Positions 1 through 7,938 of a DNA stretch of 64,000 bases are shown here, in pieces. The position numbers and the translations under genes were made by a program. The DNA is taken from assembly GCF_963422545.1 (NCBI RefSeq), contig NZ_OY730246.1:1-64000 (forward strand), in the 5' to 3' direction. Source of the DNA: an uncultured Flavobacterium sp. (GTDB lineage Bacteria; Bacteroidota; Bacteroidia; Flavobacteriales; Flavobacteriaceae). How positions within the stretch are numbered: the stretch's first letter is position 1; every line of letters begins with the position of its first letter. The notes beneath the pieces were generated by a model, which saw nothing but the letters and a program-made list of their open reading frames with translations, made no database searches and was not told the DNA's origin.

Positions 1-24
1 ATTTTCTAATATTTCAGGATCTCT

Positions 25-1308
25 TCACGGTCTTATAAAAGGTGGTAATAATTGGCTTGAAACCTCTCCGAAACCAAGACGTACTTCAGCATTCTCGCAA
101 AAACCTCTTATGATTACCGTATCATTATCTTCGATAAATTTACGTTCAGTTCCATCCTTTAACTTAATTGGGTTTTTTCCGCCCCAAGTTAATTCTAACA
201 TAGAACCAAAACTATCAGGAGTTGGACCAGAAATAGTTCCTGAACCCATCATGTCACCAGAATTTACACGGCATCCGTTTGAAGTATGATGTGCTAATTG
301 CTGCGCCATTGACCAATACAAATATTTGAAATTAGATTTAGAAACAATAGTTTCTTCTTGATCTACAGGTTGTATTGAAACTTCTAAATGAATATCAAAT
401 GCTTTTTTTCCTTTAGTTTGTAAATAAGGAAGCGGTGATGGATCTTGTTTAGGACCTTTAGTTCTAAAAGGCTCCAAAGCATCCATAGTTACAATCCAAG
501 GAGAAATTGATGTTGCAAAGTTTTTAGCTAAGAATGGTCCAAGAGGCACATATTCCCATTTCTGAATATCACGTGCGCTCCAGTCATTTAATAAGACCAT
601 CCCGAAAATGTAATCTTCGGCTTCATAAGTTGGAATATTTTCTCCCATTACATTTACATCTGTAGTAATGAAAGCTGTTTCAAGTTCAAAATCTACTAAA
701 CGGGAAGCACCAAAAACAGGTAATTTTTCCCCATTTGGTAAAGTTTGTCCCATTGGTCTGTGAACCGGAATCCCAGACGGAACAATAGTAGAACTTCTAC
801 CGTGATATCCAACCGGAATATGTAACCAGTTTGGTAATAAAGCATTTTCTGGGTCACGAAACATTTTTCCAACGTTTGTTGCGTGCTCTTTACTAGAGTA
901 AAAATCAGTGTAATCACCAATTAAAACAGGTAATTGCATCTCAACATCATCGATTTTAAAAATAACAATATCGCGATGTTTTGTTGAATCTCTAAGTTGT
1001 GGATTGTTTTCTTCGAATATATCAGAAATACGATTTCGAACGAGACGCCACGTTTTTTTTCCGTCAGAAATAAAATCATTTAGCGTGTCCTGCATGAACA
1101 TGTCATCGGTTAAATCTATTCCTTCAAAATAGTTTAACTGTTGTAAAGCTCCTAGATCTATGGCATAATCGCCAATTCGCGTTCCTACTGTAACGACATT
1201 TTCTTTAGTAAGAAATACACCGAAAGGAATATTTTGAATAGGGAAGTCACTATTTTCTGGTACTTCTAACCATGATTTTCTTTTGGTATCGTTGGCGGTT
1301 ATTGGCAT
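25..1308 (-). CDS. fahA: Fumarylacetoacetase
   Basis: Hydrolyses fumarylacetoacetate to fumarate and acetoacetate, the last step of tyrosine/homogentisate breakdown in the cytoplasm. The 427-residue length fits the full FAH family: an N-terminal SH3-like domain (about residues 15-120) and a C-terminal catalytic domain. Family landmarks visible are YTDFYSSKEHATNVG, PVGYHGRSS, DFELETAF, LLNDWSARDIQKWEY, and a C-terminal GSGTISGP. The start ATG at 1306-1308 lies about 35 bp downstream of a good -7 box on the minus strand. The gene diverges from glyA. No other tyrosine-degradation gene is adjacent in the window, so an operon continuing beyond position 1 is possible. The family assignment is secure. 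Confidence 0.95.
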   Translation of the reverse strand: MPITANDTKRKSWLEVPENSDFPIQNIPFGVFLTKENVVTVGTRIGDYAIDLGALQQLNYFEGIDLTDDMFMQDTLNDFISDGKKTWRLVRNRISDIFEENNPQLRDSTKHRDIVIFKIDDVEMQLPVLIGDYTDFYSSKEHATNVGKMFRDPENALLPNWLHIPVGYHGRSSTIVPSGIPVHRPMGQTLPNGEKLPVFGASRLVDFELETAFITTDVNVMGENIPTYEAEDYIFGMVLLNDWSARDIQKWEYVPLGPFLAKNFATSISPWIVTMDALEPFRTKGPKQDPSPLPYLQTKGKKAFDIHLEVSIQPVDQEETIVSKSNFKYLYWSMAQQLAHHTSNGCRVNSGDMMGSGTISGPTPDSFGSMLELTWGGKNPIKLKDGTERKFIEDNDTVIIRGFCENAEVRLGFGEVSSQLLPPFIRP

Positions 1309-1342
1309 GTGAGTGTTAATTATTTGTTGAAAAATTCTATGT

Positions 1343-1373
1343 CAAATATATCATAATCTAACAGTTTGGCAAA
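1343..1373 (-). promoter_or_regulatory. fahA promoter (Bacteroidota sigma-A type)
   Basis: Read on the minus strand, TATATTTG (1350-1343) is an exact TAnnTTTG -7 box. TTTG (1373-1370) is a -33 box 19 bp upstream. The -33 box is the left half of the palindrome GTTTGGCAAAC (1364-1374), which also holds the glyA -33 box. Confidence 0.75.
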
Positions 1374-1391
1374 CGTTTTTTTGTATTTTTG
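1365..1391 (+). promoter_or_regulatory. glyA promoter
   Basis: TTTG at 1365-1368 and TATTTTTG at 1384-1391 match the -33/-7 pattern, with a slightly short 15-bp spacer. The predicted transcript begins near 1396-1398, so the upstream in-frame TTG codon at 1366 cannot be the start and the ATG at 1417 is chosen. Confidence 0.65.
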
Positions 1392-1416
1392 CAGGAAATT
1401 AACGAAAAACGAAAAA

Positions 1417-2691
1417 ATGCAACGCGACGAACAAATTTTTGACCTTATACTAGAGGAACAAGACAGACAAATTCACGGATTAGAACTTATCGCTTCAGAG
1501 AATTTTGTAAGTGATGAGGTAATGGAAGCAGCTGGTTCTGTTTTAACTAATAAATATGCTGAGGGGTATCCTGGCAAAAGATACTACGGCGGTTGCGAAG
1601 TAGTAGACGTTATTGAGCAAATAGCAATTGACAGAGCCAAAGAATTATTTGGTGCTGAATATGCAAACGTACAGCCTCACTCAGGTTCTCAGGCAAATAC
1701 TGCAGTTTACCACGCATGTTTAAATCCTGGTGATACTATTTTAGGTTTCGATTTATCTCACGGTGGTCACTTAACTCATGGTTCTCCGGTAAACTTTTCA
1801 GGTCGTTTATACAAACCAGTTTTTTATGGTGTAGATGCTGAAACAGGTCGTTTAGATTATGATAAAATTCAGGAAATTGCAACTAAAGAGCAACCAAAAT
1901 TAATCATTGCAGGAGCATCAGCTTACTCTCGTGATATGGATTTTGCACGTTTCAGACAAATTGCTGACAGCGTGGGAGCGATCTTATTTGCTGATATTTC
2001 ACACCCTGCAGGTCTTATTGCAAAAGGATTGATGAATGATCCAATTCCACATTGTCATATTGTTTCTACAACAACACACAAAACTTTACGTGGGCCACGC
2101 GGAGGTTTGATTTTGATGGGGAAAGATTTTGAAAACCCACAAGGATTGAAAACTCCAAAAGGAGAAATCAGAATGATGTCTTCATTATTAGATCTTGCTG
2201 TTTTCCCAGGAAACCAAGGAGGACCTTTAATGCACATTATCGCTGCAAAAGCAGTAGCTTTTGGTGAAGCTCTTCAAGATGAGTTCTTTACTTATGCTAT
2301 GCAATTAAAGAAAAATGCAAACGCTATGGCTGATGCATTTGTAAAAAGAGGATACAATATTATCTCTGGCGGAACTGATAATCACATGATGCTTATTGAC
2401 TTAAGAAATAAAAATATTTCTGGTAAAGAAGCTGAAAATGCATTAGTAAAAGCAGAAATTACAGTAAATAAAAACATGGTTCCATTTGATGATAAATCAC
2501 CATTTGTAACTTCTGGAATTCGTGTAGGAACAGCTGCAATCACAACTCGTGGTTTAGTTGAAGAAGATATGGAAACAATTGTAGCTTTAATCGATAAAGT
2601 ATTAGCTGATCACACAAATGAAGCAGTTATCGAAGAAGTAGCAAATGAAGTAAACGAAATGATGAGTGAAAGACCAATTTTCGTATTCTAA
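1417..2691 (+). CDS. glyA: Serine hydroxymethyltransferase
   Basis: PLP enzyme that interconverts serine and glycine with transfer of a one-carbon unit to tetrahydrofolate; cytoplasmic. From ATG 1417 it has 424 residues, the usual bacterial length. Visible landmarks are GLELIASENFVS near the N-terminus, the EGYPGKRYYGG loop, HSGSQAN, the DLSHGGHLTHGSP substrate region, and TTTHKTLRGPRGG with the PLP-binding lysine. The open frame extends upstream to a TTG at 1366, but that stretch contains the -7 promoter box, so the shorter start is preferred. It diverges from fahA. The 3' side runs into a short repeat-rich spacer before the MiaE-like gene. Confidence 0.97.
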   Translation: MQRDEQIFDLILEEQDRQIHGLELIASENFVSDEVMEAAGSVLTNKYAEGYPGKRYYGGCEVVDVIEQIAIDRAKELFGAEYANVQPHSGSQANTAVYHACLNPGDTILGFDLSHGGHLTHGSPVNFSGRLYKPVFYGVDAETGRLDYDKIQEIATKEQPKLIIAGASAYSRDMDFARFRQIADSVGAILFADISHPAGLIAKGLMNDPIPHCHIVSTTTHKTLRGPRGGLILMGKDFENPQGLKTPKGEIRMMSSLLDLAVFPGNQGGPLMHIIAAKAVAFGEALQDEFFTYAMQLKKNANAMADAFVKRGYNIISGGTDNHMMLIDLRNKNISGKEAENALVKAEITVNKNMVPFDDKSPFVTSGIRVGTAAITTRGLVEEDMETIVALIDKVLADHTNEAVIEEVANEVNEMMSERPIFVF

Positions 2692-2804
2692 AAAATAAAA
2701 TTTGAAACTTAATTGTTTCAAGTTTCAGGTTTCAAGTTTAAAGTTTTGTGACACGTAAAAAACGTAAAGCAAAACTTTAAACTTTTTTCGTTCCTAAAAG
2801 AACT

Positions 2805-2826
2805 TGAAACAAAGAAAACCTGAAAC
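2805..2826 (-). repeat. Partial copy of the GTTTCAGG dispersed repeat
   Basis: A 22-bp stretch that is the reverse complement of the first 22 bp of the repeat at 3447-3473. The two copies flank the MiaE-like gene as an inverted pair. Confidence 0.8.
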
Positions 2827-2844
2827 AAAATAAAACAAAAAGAC

Positions 2845-3438
2845 ATGGGCGTATTAAGATTACAATTACCAACAGATCCAAGATGGGTAAATATTGTAGA
2901 AAAAAATATTGAAGAAATCTTGACAGATCACGCTTGGTGTGAGCAAAAGGCAGCAACAAACGCAATTACTATTATCACCAATAACTCAGAACATCAGGAT
3001 TTGGTCAAAGATTTATTGGCTTTAGCCAAAGAAGAAATCGATCATTTTGAGCAAGTTCACAATATCATTATCAAAAGAGGATTAAAACTAGGACGCGAGC
3101 GCAAAGACGATTATGTAAATGAATTGTATTTATATATGAAAAAAAGCGGCGACGGAAGCAGAGTTTCAGGTTTGGTCGAAAGATTATTGTTTTCGGCTAT
3201 GATTGAAGCCAGAAGTTGTGAGCGTTTTAAAGTTTTATCTGAGAATATTCAAGACGAAGAATTAGCTGTTTTCTACAGAGATTTAATGGAAAGCGAAGCA
3301 GGACATTACACCACTTTTATCACCTACGCCAGAAAATACGGAGTGGGAATAGACGTCGAAAAGCGATGGAGAGAATGGCTTGCCTACGAAGAATCAATCA
3401 TCACAAACTACGGAAAAGGCGAAACGATTCACGGGTAA
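2845..3438 (+). CDS. miaE: MiaE-like tRNA-(ms2io6A37) hydroxylase
   Basis: Predicted ferritin-like diiron monooxygenase that hydroxylates the isopentenyl group of ms2i6A37 in tRNA. At 197 residues it has the four-helix diiron pattern of the MiaE family: the helix with KEEIDHFEQVH (E-x2-H), a second helix with MIEARSCERF, and ESEAGHYTTF (E-x2-H). The N-terminal LPTDPRWVN is also typical of the family. It stands between two inverted copies of a dispersed repeat. Family membership is well supported by the paired carboxylate/histidine motifs. The exact substrate in this organism is inferred. Confidence 0.87.
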   Translation: MGVLRLQLPTDPRWVNIVEKNIEEILTDHAWCEQKAATNAITIITNNSEHQDLVKDLLALAKEEIDHFEQVHNIIIKRGLKLGRERKDDYVNELYLYMKKSGDGSRVSGLVERLLFSAMIEARSCERFKVLSENIQDEELAVFYRDLMESEAGHYTTFITYARKYGVGIDVEKRWREWLAYEESIITNYGKGETIHG

Positions 3439-3446
3439 GTTTTTTT

Positions 3447-3473
3447 GTTTCAGGTTTTCTTTGTTTCAGGTTT
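3447..3473 (+). repeat. Dispersed 27-bp repeat, copy 1
   Basis: Begins GTTTCAGGTTTTCTTTG. An exact 27/27 match occurs on the opposite strand at 41031-41057, and a 22-bp partial match at 2805-2826. It is intergenic in all three places. Confidence 0.85.
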
Positions 3474-3731
3474 CAAGTTTTCAGTCTCAGTTTTCAAATT
3501 TCAAGTTTGTCTCGTTGAGCGAAGTCGAAACGCGCTCCAATAAGAAAATTTTCAATCTAAAAAAATCCGCGTTAAATCCGCGTTTTCGCGATAGCGAATC
3601 CGTGTCATCCGCGTGCCAAATTAAGAGCAAAGCTTAAGCAATCTAAAATCAATAATCAAAAATTTAAAAAATTGTTGATAAATGAATAATTAGTTTTCTA
3701 TTGATTTTAAAAACGTCATTTTCAAAATTTA

Positions 3732-3739
3732 TATCTTTG
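3732..3739 (+). promoter_or_regulatory. guaC -7 promoter box
   Basis: TATCTTTG matches TAnnTTTG and lies 24 bp before the ATG. No well-spaced -33 TTG is evident. Confidence 0.55.
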
Positions 3740-3762
3740 AGAGTAACAGAAAATTTAAAGCC

Positions 3763-4803
3763 ATGAGAATAGAAACTGATCTGAAATTAGGGTTTAAAGA
3801 CGTAATGATTCGACCAAAAAGATCAACGCTCAAAAGCAGATCTGAAGTCTCTTTAGATCGAAGTTTTAAATTTTTGCACAGTACCACAATCTGGACAGGA
3901 ATCCCAATTATGGCGGCTAATATGGATACCGTTGGTACTTTTGAAATGGCTGAAGTTCTTGCAAAAGAAAAACTTTTTACAGCCATTCATAAACACTATT
4001 CTTTACAGGAATGGAATGATTTCCTGAAGAAAGTAACGCCGGATTTCTACAATTATATTGCAATTAGCACCGGAACCGGAAAAGAAGATTTTGCCAAAAT
4101 AGGTCAAATTATAACCGCAAATCCGTTACTGAAATTTATCTGTATTGATGTTGCAAACGGCTATTCAGAACATTTTGTACAGTTTTTAAAACAAACCCGA
4201 AAACAATATCCAGACAAAGTTATCATTGCTGGAAATGTAGTTACGGGTGAAATGGTCGAAGAGCTTTTATTGGCTGGTGCCGATATTGTAAAAGTCGGAA
4301 TTGGGCCGGGTTCAGTTTGCACTACACGTGTAAAAACGGGAGTAGGTTATCCGCAGCTTTCGGCTATTATCGAATGTGCAGATGCCGCTCACGGTTTAGG
4401 CGGACACATTATCAGTGATGGTGGCTGCAGTACTCCGGGAGATGTTGCAAAAGCTTTTGGAGCAGGTTCAGATTTTGTAATGTTGGGCGGAATGCTGGCC
4501 GGACATAATGAAAGCGGAGGAGAATTGATCGAAGTTAACGGCGAAAAATACAAACAATTTTACGGAATGAGCTCCACAACTGCCATGGATAAACATGTTG
4601 GTGGCGTTGCAGAATACAGAGCAAGCGAAGGAAAAACAGTTCAGGTTCCTTTTAAAGGAAAAGCAATCAATACAGTATTGGATATTCTGGGAGGTTTAAG
4701 AAGTACTTGTACTTATGTAGGCGCTTCGCGATTGAAAGAGCTCACCAAACGAACCACCTTTATAAGAGTAAGCGAACAGGAGAATCAAATTTTTACTAAA
4801 TAA
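3763..4803 (+). CDS. guaC: GMP reductase
   Basis: NADPH-dependent reductive deamination of GMP to IMP in purine salvage; cytoplasmic TIM barrel. The 346 residues match the GuaC type of length. The catalytic loop VGIGPGSVCTTR carries the cysteine (Cys186) that forms the thioimidate intermediate. Other landmarks are the N-terminal FKDVMIRPKRSTL, AANMDTVGT and GMSSTTAMDKH near the C-terminus. There is no CBS pair, which separates it from IMP dehydrogenase. Separated by 19 bp from the following GNAT gene, so co-transcription is likely. Confidence 0.96.
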   Translation: MRIETDLKLGFKDVMIRPKRSTLKSRSEVSLDRSFKFLHSTTIWTGIPIMAANMDTVGTFEMAEVLAKEKLFTAIHKHYSLQEWNDFLKKVTPDFYNYIAISTGTGKEDFAKIGQIITANPLLKFICIDVANGYSEHFVQFLKQTRKQYPDKVIIAGNVVTGEMVEELLLAGADIVKVGIGPGSVCTTRVKTGVGYPQLSAIIECADAAHGLGGHIISDGGCSTPGDVAKAFGAGSDFVMLGGMLAGHNESGGELIEVNGEKYKQFYGMSSTTAMDKHVGGVAEYRASEGKTVQVPFKGKAINTVLDILGGLRSTCTYVGASRLKELTKRTTFIRVSEQENQIFTK

Positions 4804-4822
4804 AAAAGCATTTAAATACAAT

Positions 4823-5320
4823 ATGATTACAATTTCAGAAGCAACTATAACAGACATTAAACAAATTCAGAATATAGTAAATATTACATGGCCAATTACT
4901 TACGGTGAAATTTTGTCAAAAGAACAATTAGATTATATGTTGGGTCTTTTTTATTCTGATGAAGCCTTAACCGAGCAATATGACAAAAAAGTACAATTAT
5001 TTTATATGATTTACGAAGAAGAAAACAATATTGGATTTATCGGAATTGAGCATAATTACAAAGGAGAAGCTTTAACCAAAATTCATAAAATTTATCTTTT
5101 TCCGGAAACCCAAGGAAAAGGAATTGGGAAAAAAGTTATGGATGAAATTGGAGATTTAGCTTTAGAAAACAACTCTACAGCTTTATCATTAAACGTAAAC
5201 CGATTTAATTCGGCTTTAGGATTTTATAAAAAAATAGGTTTTGAAATTAAAGAAGAAGTTGATATTGAAATCGGGAATGGCTATTTGATGGAAGATTATG
5301 TTATGGAGAAAAAGTTATAA
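4823..5320 (+). CDS. GNAT family N-acetyltransferase
   Basis: A 165-residue single-domain Gcn5-related acetyltransferase. The acetyl-CoA loop is visible as PETQGKGIGKKVMDEI (Q/R-x2-G-x-G/A pattern), preceded by the beta4 strand KIHKIYLFP and followed by LNVNRFNSALGFYKKIGF, a typical C-terminal beta5/alpha4 segment. The substrate cannot be told from sequence. It sits 19 bp after guaC and before a strong bidirectional terminator, so it probably shares the guaC transcript. The link with purine metabolism is only positional. Confidence 0.88.
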   Translation: MITISEATITDIKQIQNIVNITWPITYGEILSKEQLDYMLGLFYSDEALTEQYDKKVQLFYMIYEEENNIGFIGIEHNYKGEALTKIHKIYLFPETQGKGIGKKVMDEIGDLALENNSTALSLNVNRFNSALGFYKKIGFEIKEEVDIEIGNGYLMEDYVMEKKL

Positions 5321-5345
5321 ATTATCAAATAAAAGACTCTAAAAA

Positions 5346-5393
5346 ATAGAAAGACCTGATTTCAACATTCAAATTGAAATCAGGTCTTTCTAT
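5346..5393. terminator. Bidirectional terminator, perfect 20-bp stem
   Basis: Two perfect 20-bp arms (5346-5365 and 5374-5393) enclose an 8-nt loop. The stem core is GACCTGATTTCAA. It lies between the convergent GNAT gene and the 5417 gene and serves both. Confidence 0.9.
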
Positions 5394-5416
5394 TTAATAG
5401 TATTACTTTCAAAAAC

Positions 5417-6142
5417 TTATTCTTTCATGCCATATTCTTCATCAATCTGTTTGATAATCACTTCTCCGGCCTTGATTAGGTTATCGTATCGTTTATAAAT
5501 CTGATCCCACGGAATTAGATTTTTTGTCAATTTTTTTCCTTTAGGAGTGGTTAATAAGCTCCAATTATCTTCAATGCTTTCCGGATTATTTAAATTTTCG
5601 TCTAAAAAGAGCTGTAACTTTTTTTGCTGTGACATCCACCCGGACTCTGATGAATTTACTTCCGAAAGTGTTTGCTGATAGTATTTTAGAATATTTAAAG
5701 AAAGAGAATCATTCTCGATATTTCCAATTCTGCCAGAAGACACAAAACCATTAAAACGATAAATATTAGGTCTTAAGAAGGTATTAATATTAATATATGG
5801 TAATTGTTTCTTTAGTGCCTCTTTTTCATAAGGTTTGTTTTTATCTAAAGTGCTAAGATATTCGTATGTTTTTCCAAAATCCTGATATTGCTTAACTATA
5901 GCTTTACTATCAGCAACATCACCTTTAATATCTGATCTAAGTCCGATCAGGAATTTTTTAACTTGTTCCTGTTCGTGTTTGTGTTCGCTCCATCCATGAA
6001 GCCAAATAGATAAGGAAACGGCAAAAACAATAATAAAAATCTCTAAACCAATTTCTTTTACTTTTTCTAAAAACGTATGCTCCTTGTTTGTGGCTATTTT
6101 ATGCATTTTTTTGGTATGTTTTATTACTTCTAATTCTGCCAT
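5417..6142 (-). CDS. Membrane-anchored protein of unknown function (DUF6090-like)
   Basis: 241 residues. A charged N-terminal cytoplasmic segment (about 1-30) is followed by one hydrophobic helix (EIFIIVFAVSLSIWLHGW, about residues 33-50) and then a long, mostly helical soluble part with K/E-rich heptads. The layout and the helix followed by W-x-E resemble DUF6090 proteins of Bacteroidota, which are single-pass proteins of unknown role; I rate that match as tentative. ATG 6142 is followed directly by a reasonable N-terminus. It is monocistronic, converging on the GNAT gene with a shared terminator. Confidence 0.7.
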   Translation of the reverse strand: MAELEVIKHTKKMHKIATNKEHTFLEKVKEIGLEIFIIVFAVSLSIWLHGWSEHKHEQEQVKKFLIGLRSDIKGDVADSKAIVKQYQDFGKTYEYLSTLDKNKPYEKEALKKQLPYININTFLRPNIYRFNGFVSSGRIGNIENDSLSLNILKYYQQTLSEVNSSESGWMSQQKKLQLFLDENLNNPESIEDNWSLLTTPKGKKLTKNLIPWDQIYKRYDNLIKAGEVIIKQIDEEYGMKE

Positions 6143-6321
6143 TTTGTTTGTTGATTTGATTAATGAGTGACAAAAATATGTTAAATGGAGTTAAAAAATT
6201 AAATGTTGCTGAAAATATTTTAAAAAATATATCATCGATAAAATTCCTTTAAAAAGAAGTATTTTTATCAAATAACTGTTTTTTATTTTACAAGAGTAAT
6301 AATTAAAAATTAATATTTTAC

Positions 6322-6348
6322 TTGTTAAAATTTAAAAAGATATATTTG
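6322..6348 (+). promoter_or_regulatory. Promoter of the 6373 gene
   Basis: TTG (6322-6324), a 16-bp spacer, then TATATTTG (6341-6348), an exact -7 box. The ATG follows 24 bp later. Confidence 0.7.
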
Positions 6349-6372
6349 TCAAAAATTAATTATTAGATAGAA

Positions 6373-6894
6373 ATGGAAGAGATGATTTTGGGAATACTAA
6401 TAAGTATTATTACTGGTGTAGTATCATCATATTTATTTTTAATGTATTTTCTGAATCGGAAAAGAGTAAAAATAGAAATATCTTCCCATATAAGTAAAGT
6501 AACCTTTGAAGGACAAACAAACTACTTTTTTAAATTTATCAATAAGACAAATTCAGAAATATTTGATATCAGAGTTGAACCAACTTTTTACAAACAAGTG
6601 GGTGGAGTTGGAGGAATGAATATTCAAGGAAAAGATATCGTTCTAAAAGATAATTTTATTTCTTATATTCCCAGTAAAAAAAGTAGTGATAGTAATGGTT
6701 TGCATGCTATGCGAGTTCGTACAACTGAGGATATTGAATTAAATTGGAGTGATAATTCATCCTATATTCGACTTACGGTAATTGCAAAACATTCATTGTC
6801 CGGTTTTACGAATGTTTTTGTAAAAGATTTTTATTCGAAAGATGTGATTACAGATAAGAAATTTAAATCTGGTGATGATTTAGGCGTTGGCTAA
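6373..6894 (+). CDS. Single-pass membrane protein, unknown function
   Basis: 173 residues with an N-terminal hydrophobic helix (about residues 4-27) ending in RKRVK, which suggests an N-out/C-in anchor. A beta-rich soluble domain follows (ISSHISKVTFEG, YFFKFINKTNSEIFDIRVEP and similar strands) that looks immunoglobulin-like. I do not recognise a family. It has its own good promoter and is followed by a terminator shared with the convergent pentapeptide gene. No operon partner. Confidence 0.65.
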   Translation: MEEMILGILISIITGVVSSYLFLMYFLNRKRVKIEISSHISKVTFEGQTNYFFKFINKTNSEIFDIRVEPTFYKQVGGVGGMNIQGKDIVLKDNFISYIPSKKSSDSNGLHAMRVRTTEDIELNWSDNSSYIRLTVIAKHSLSGFTNVFVKDFYSKDVITDKKFKSGDDLGVG

Positions 6895-7024
6895 CAATTA
6901 ACAGTAATAATTAGGTTATATATTATTTAATCAATAATATTGTTATATAAATTAATTTAAAATTATTTATTATGAAAAGAGATGTTATAGTAGGGTAATT
7001 TCCCAAGTAAAAAATATATTAATC

Positions 7025-7050
7025 AAAAGCCAGTTTTATAGCTGGCTTTT
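7025..7050. terminator. Bidirectional terminator
   Basis: AAAAGCCAG (7025-7033) pairs with CTGGCTTTT (7042-7050) around an 8-nt loop. A T-run follows on the plus strand and an A-run precedes it, so it can work for both convergent genes. Confidence 0.8.
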
Positions 7051-7059
7051 TTATTTCCT

Positions 7060-7638
7060 TTAACTCACAATCACATCATGCTTAAACAGCAATCCTTTCA
7101 ATTCTTTCAAAGCAAAAACAGCTTTCTTCAGTTTAGTTTTTGAGGGATCAATGGTGTAATTGTAACTTGTTTTAAAATCAGCTTTGTTGGCGATGGCTTT
7201 GTCAAATTCAGAGCGATATAAATCACAATTATCAAACAAAACACTTGTAAGATCTGTTGCCATAAAATCTACCGCAATTAAACTGCAATTGGTAAATGTA
7301 GTTCCTTTTATTTTTAAGGTATAAAACTTCGAAAAATCCAGAATGCAATCATAAAAATGAACTTCAAAAATGAGTTTGTCGCACATTGCAAAATTCACTT
7401 CTTTGATCTCACAACGGTTAAAAGTTGCCGTTCTAAAAGCTACATAATTAATTTTTGCTTCATTAAAAATGCAGTCATTAAAAACGCAATCAATAAAAGT
7501 AACGGCTAAAAAAGTACAGGCAGAAAAATTACAATTATTAAAAATACAGCATTCAAAATCCTTAAAATTAAGATCGTCTCTACCATAAGTTTTGGTAGTA
7601 TATTCTTTATCAAGGAAATATTCAGACTCTTTTTTCAA
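7060..7638 (-). CDS. Pentapeptide-repeat protein
   Basis: 192 residues built largely from tandem five-residue units with a central F/L and flanking C/N/T/D (CIFNNCNFSACTFLAVTFID and so on, about residues 30-155). These predict a right-handed quadrilateral beta-helix as in the Qnr/MfpA family. Some members mimic DNA and protect gyrase from quinolones; that role is not shown here. The C-terminus ends in a short charged helix. The first in-frame start is TTG at 7636-7638; there is no ATG before the middle of the helix, so TTG is taken as the start. The aspA promoter region lies upstream on the other strand. Confidence 0.85.
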   Translation of the reverse strand: MKKESEYFLDKEYTTKTYGRDDLNFKDFECCIFNNCNFSACTFLAVTFIDCVFNDCIFNEAKINYVAFRTATFNRCEIKEVNFAMCDKLIFEVHFYDCILDFSKFYTLKIKGTTFTNCSLIAVDFMATDLTSVLFDNCDLYRSEFDKAIANKADFKTSYNYTIDPSKTKLKKAVFALKELKGLLFKHDVIVS

Positions 7639-7938
7639 TGTTGTTTTTAATGGTTGTTTGAGAGTGAAAAGATAATAATTAAAAGCATTATTTAAGCGGG
7701 CTTTTTATAAAAATAGCGGCAAAAAACGATTCAGTGTTTTTCGGTGACTTGTATTTGTCTATTAATGATATTCTTAAGAATTTGAGTTTTTGAGATCACT
7801 TGAATATTGCTTTTTTAAACATTTCATTAAATTACTGAAAATTCCATGATTTTTTTAAGATTCTATATTTTATTGTAGTCTTAATTTGGTGTAGCTTTAC
7901 ACTGATTTTTAAAGTAAAAACGTAACAATTTATATCAT
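7639..7938. other. Divergent intergenic region
   Basis: 300 bp between the pentapeptide gene and aspA. Apart from the aspA promoter at its right end I see no repeats, RNA gene or ORF; it is simply very AT-rich. Confidence 0.5.
7873..7899 (+). promoter_or_regulatory. aspA promoter
   Basis: TTG (7873-7875), 16 bp, TAGCTTTA (7892-7899). The last base departs from TAnnTTTG. The ATG is 39 bp further on. Confidence 0.55.

Larger units (their letters stand above)
3439..3762. repeat. Repeat-rich intergenic region
   Basis: A 324-bp stretch between the MiaE-like gene and guaC. It holds a full 27-bp copy of the GTTTCAGG repeat (3447-3473), a GC-richer segment around 3509-3535 (CTCGTTGAGCGAAGTCGAAA) that looks like another dispersed element, and a CG-rich block (3565-3620) with repeated CCGCG/CGCG words. 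The open frame through it is composed of these repeats and is not called. The guaC -7 box lies at its right end. Confidence 0.6.

Noticed and set aside
1366..1416. N-terminal extension of glyA from a TTG codon
   Set aside because: It contains the -7 promoter box and the encoded residues are not part of the SHMT family start.
3380..3637. 85-codon open frame after the MiaE-like gene
   Set aside because: It overlaps the end of the MiaE-like gene in another frame and otherwise consists of dispersed repeats; the composition is not protein-like.
6972..6998. Eight-codon frame MKRDVIVG
   Set aside because: Too short to support; not coupled to a neighbour and may be chance. Noted only because it has an ATG in an AT-rich leader-like context.
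7636..7638. Searching for an ATG start for the pentapeptide-repeat gene
   Set aside because: None exists upstream of the repeats in frame, so the TTG was accepted and not treated as a truncation.
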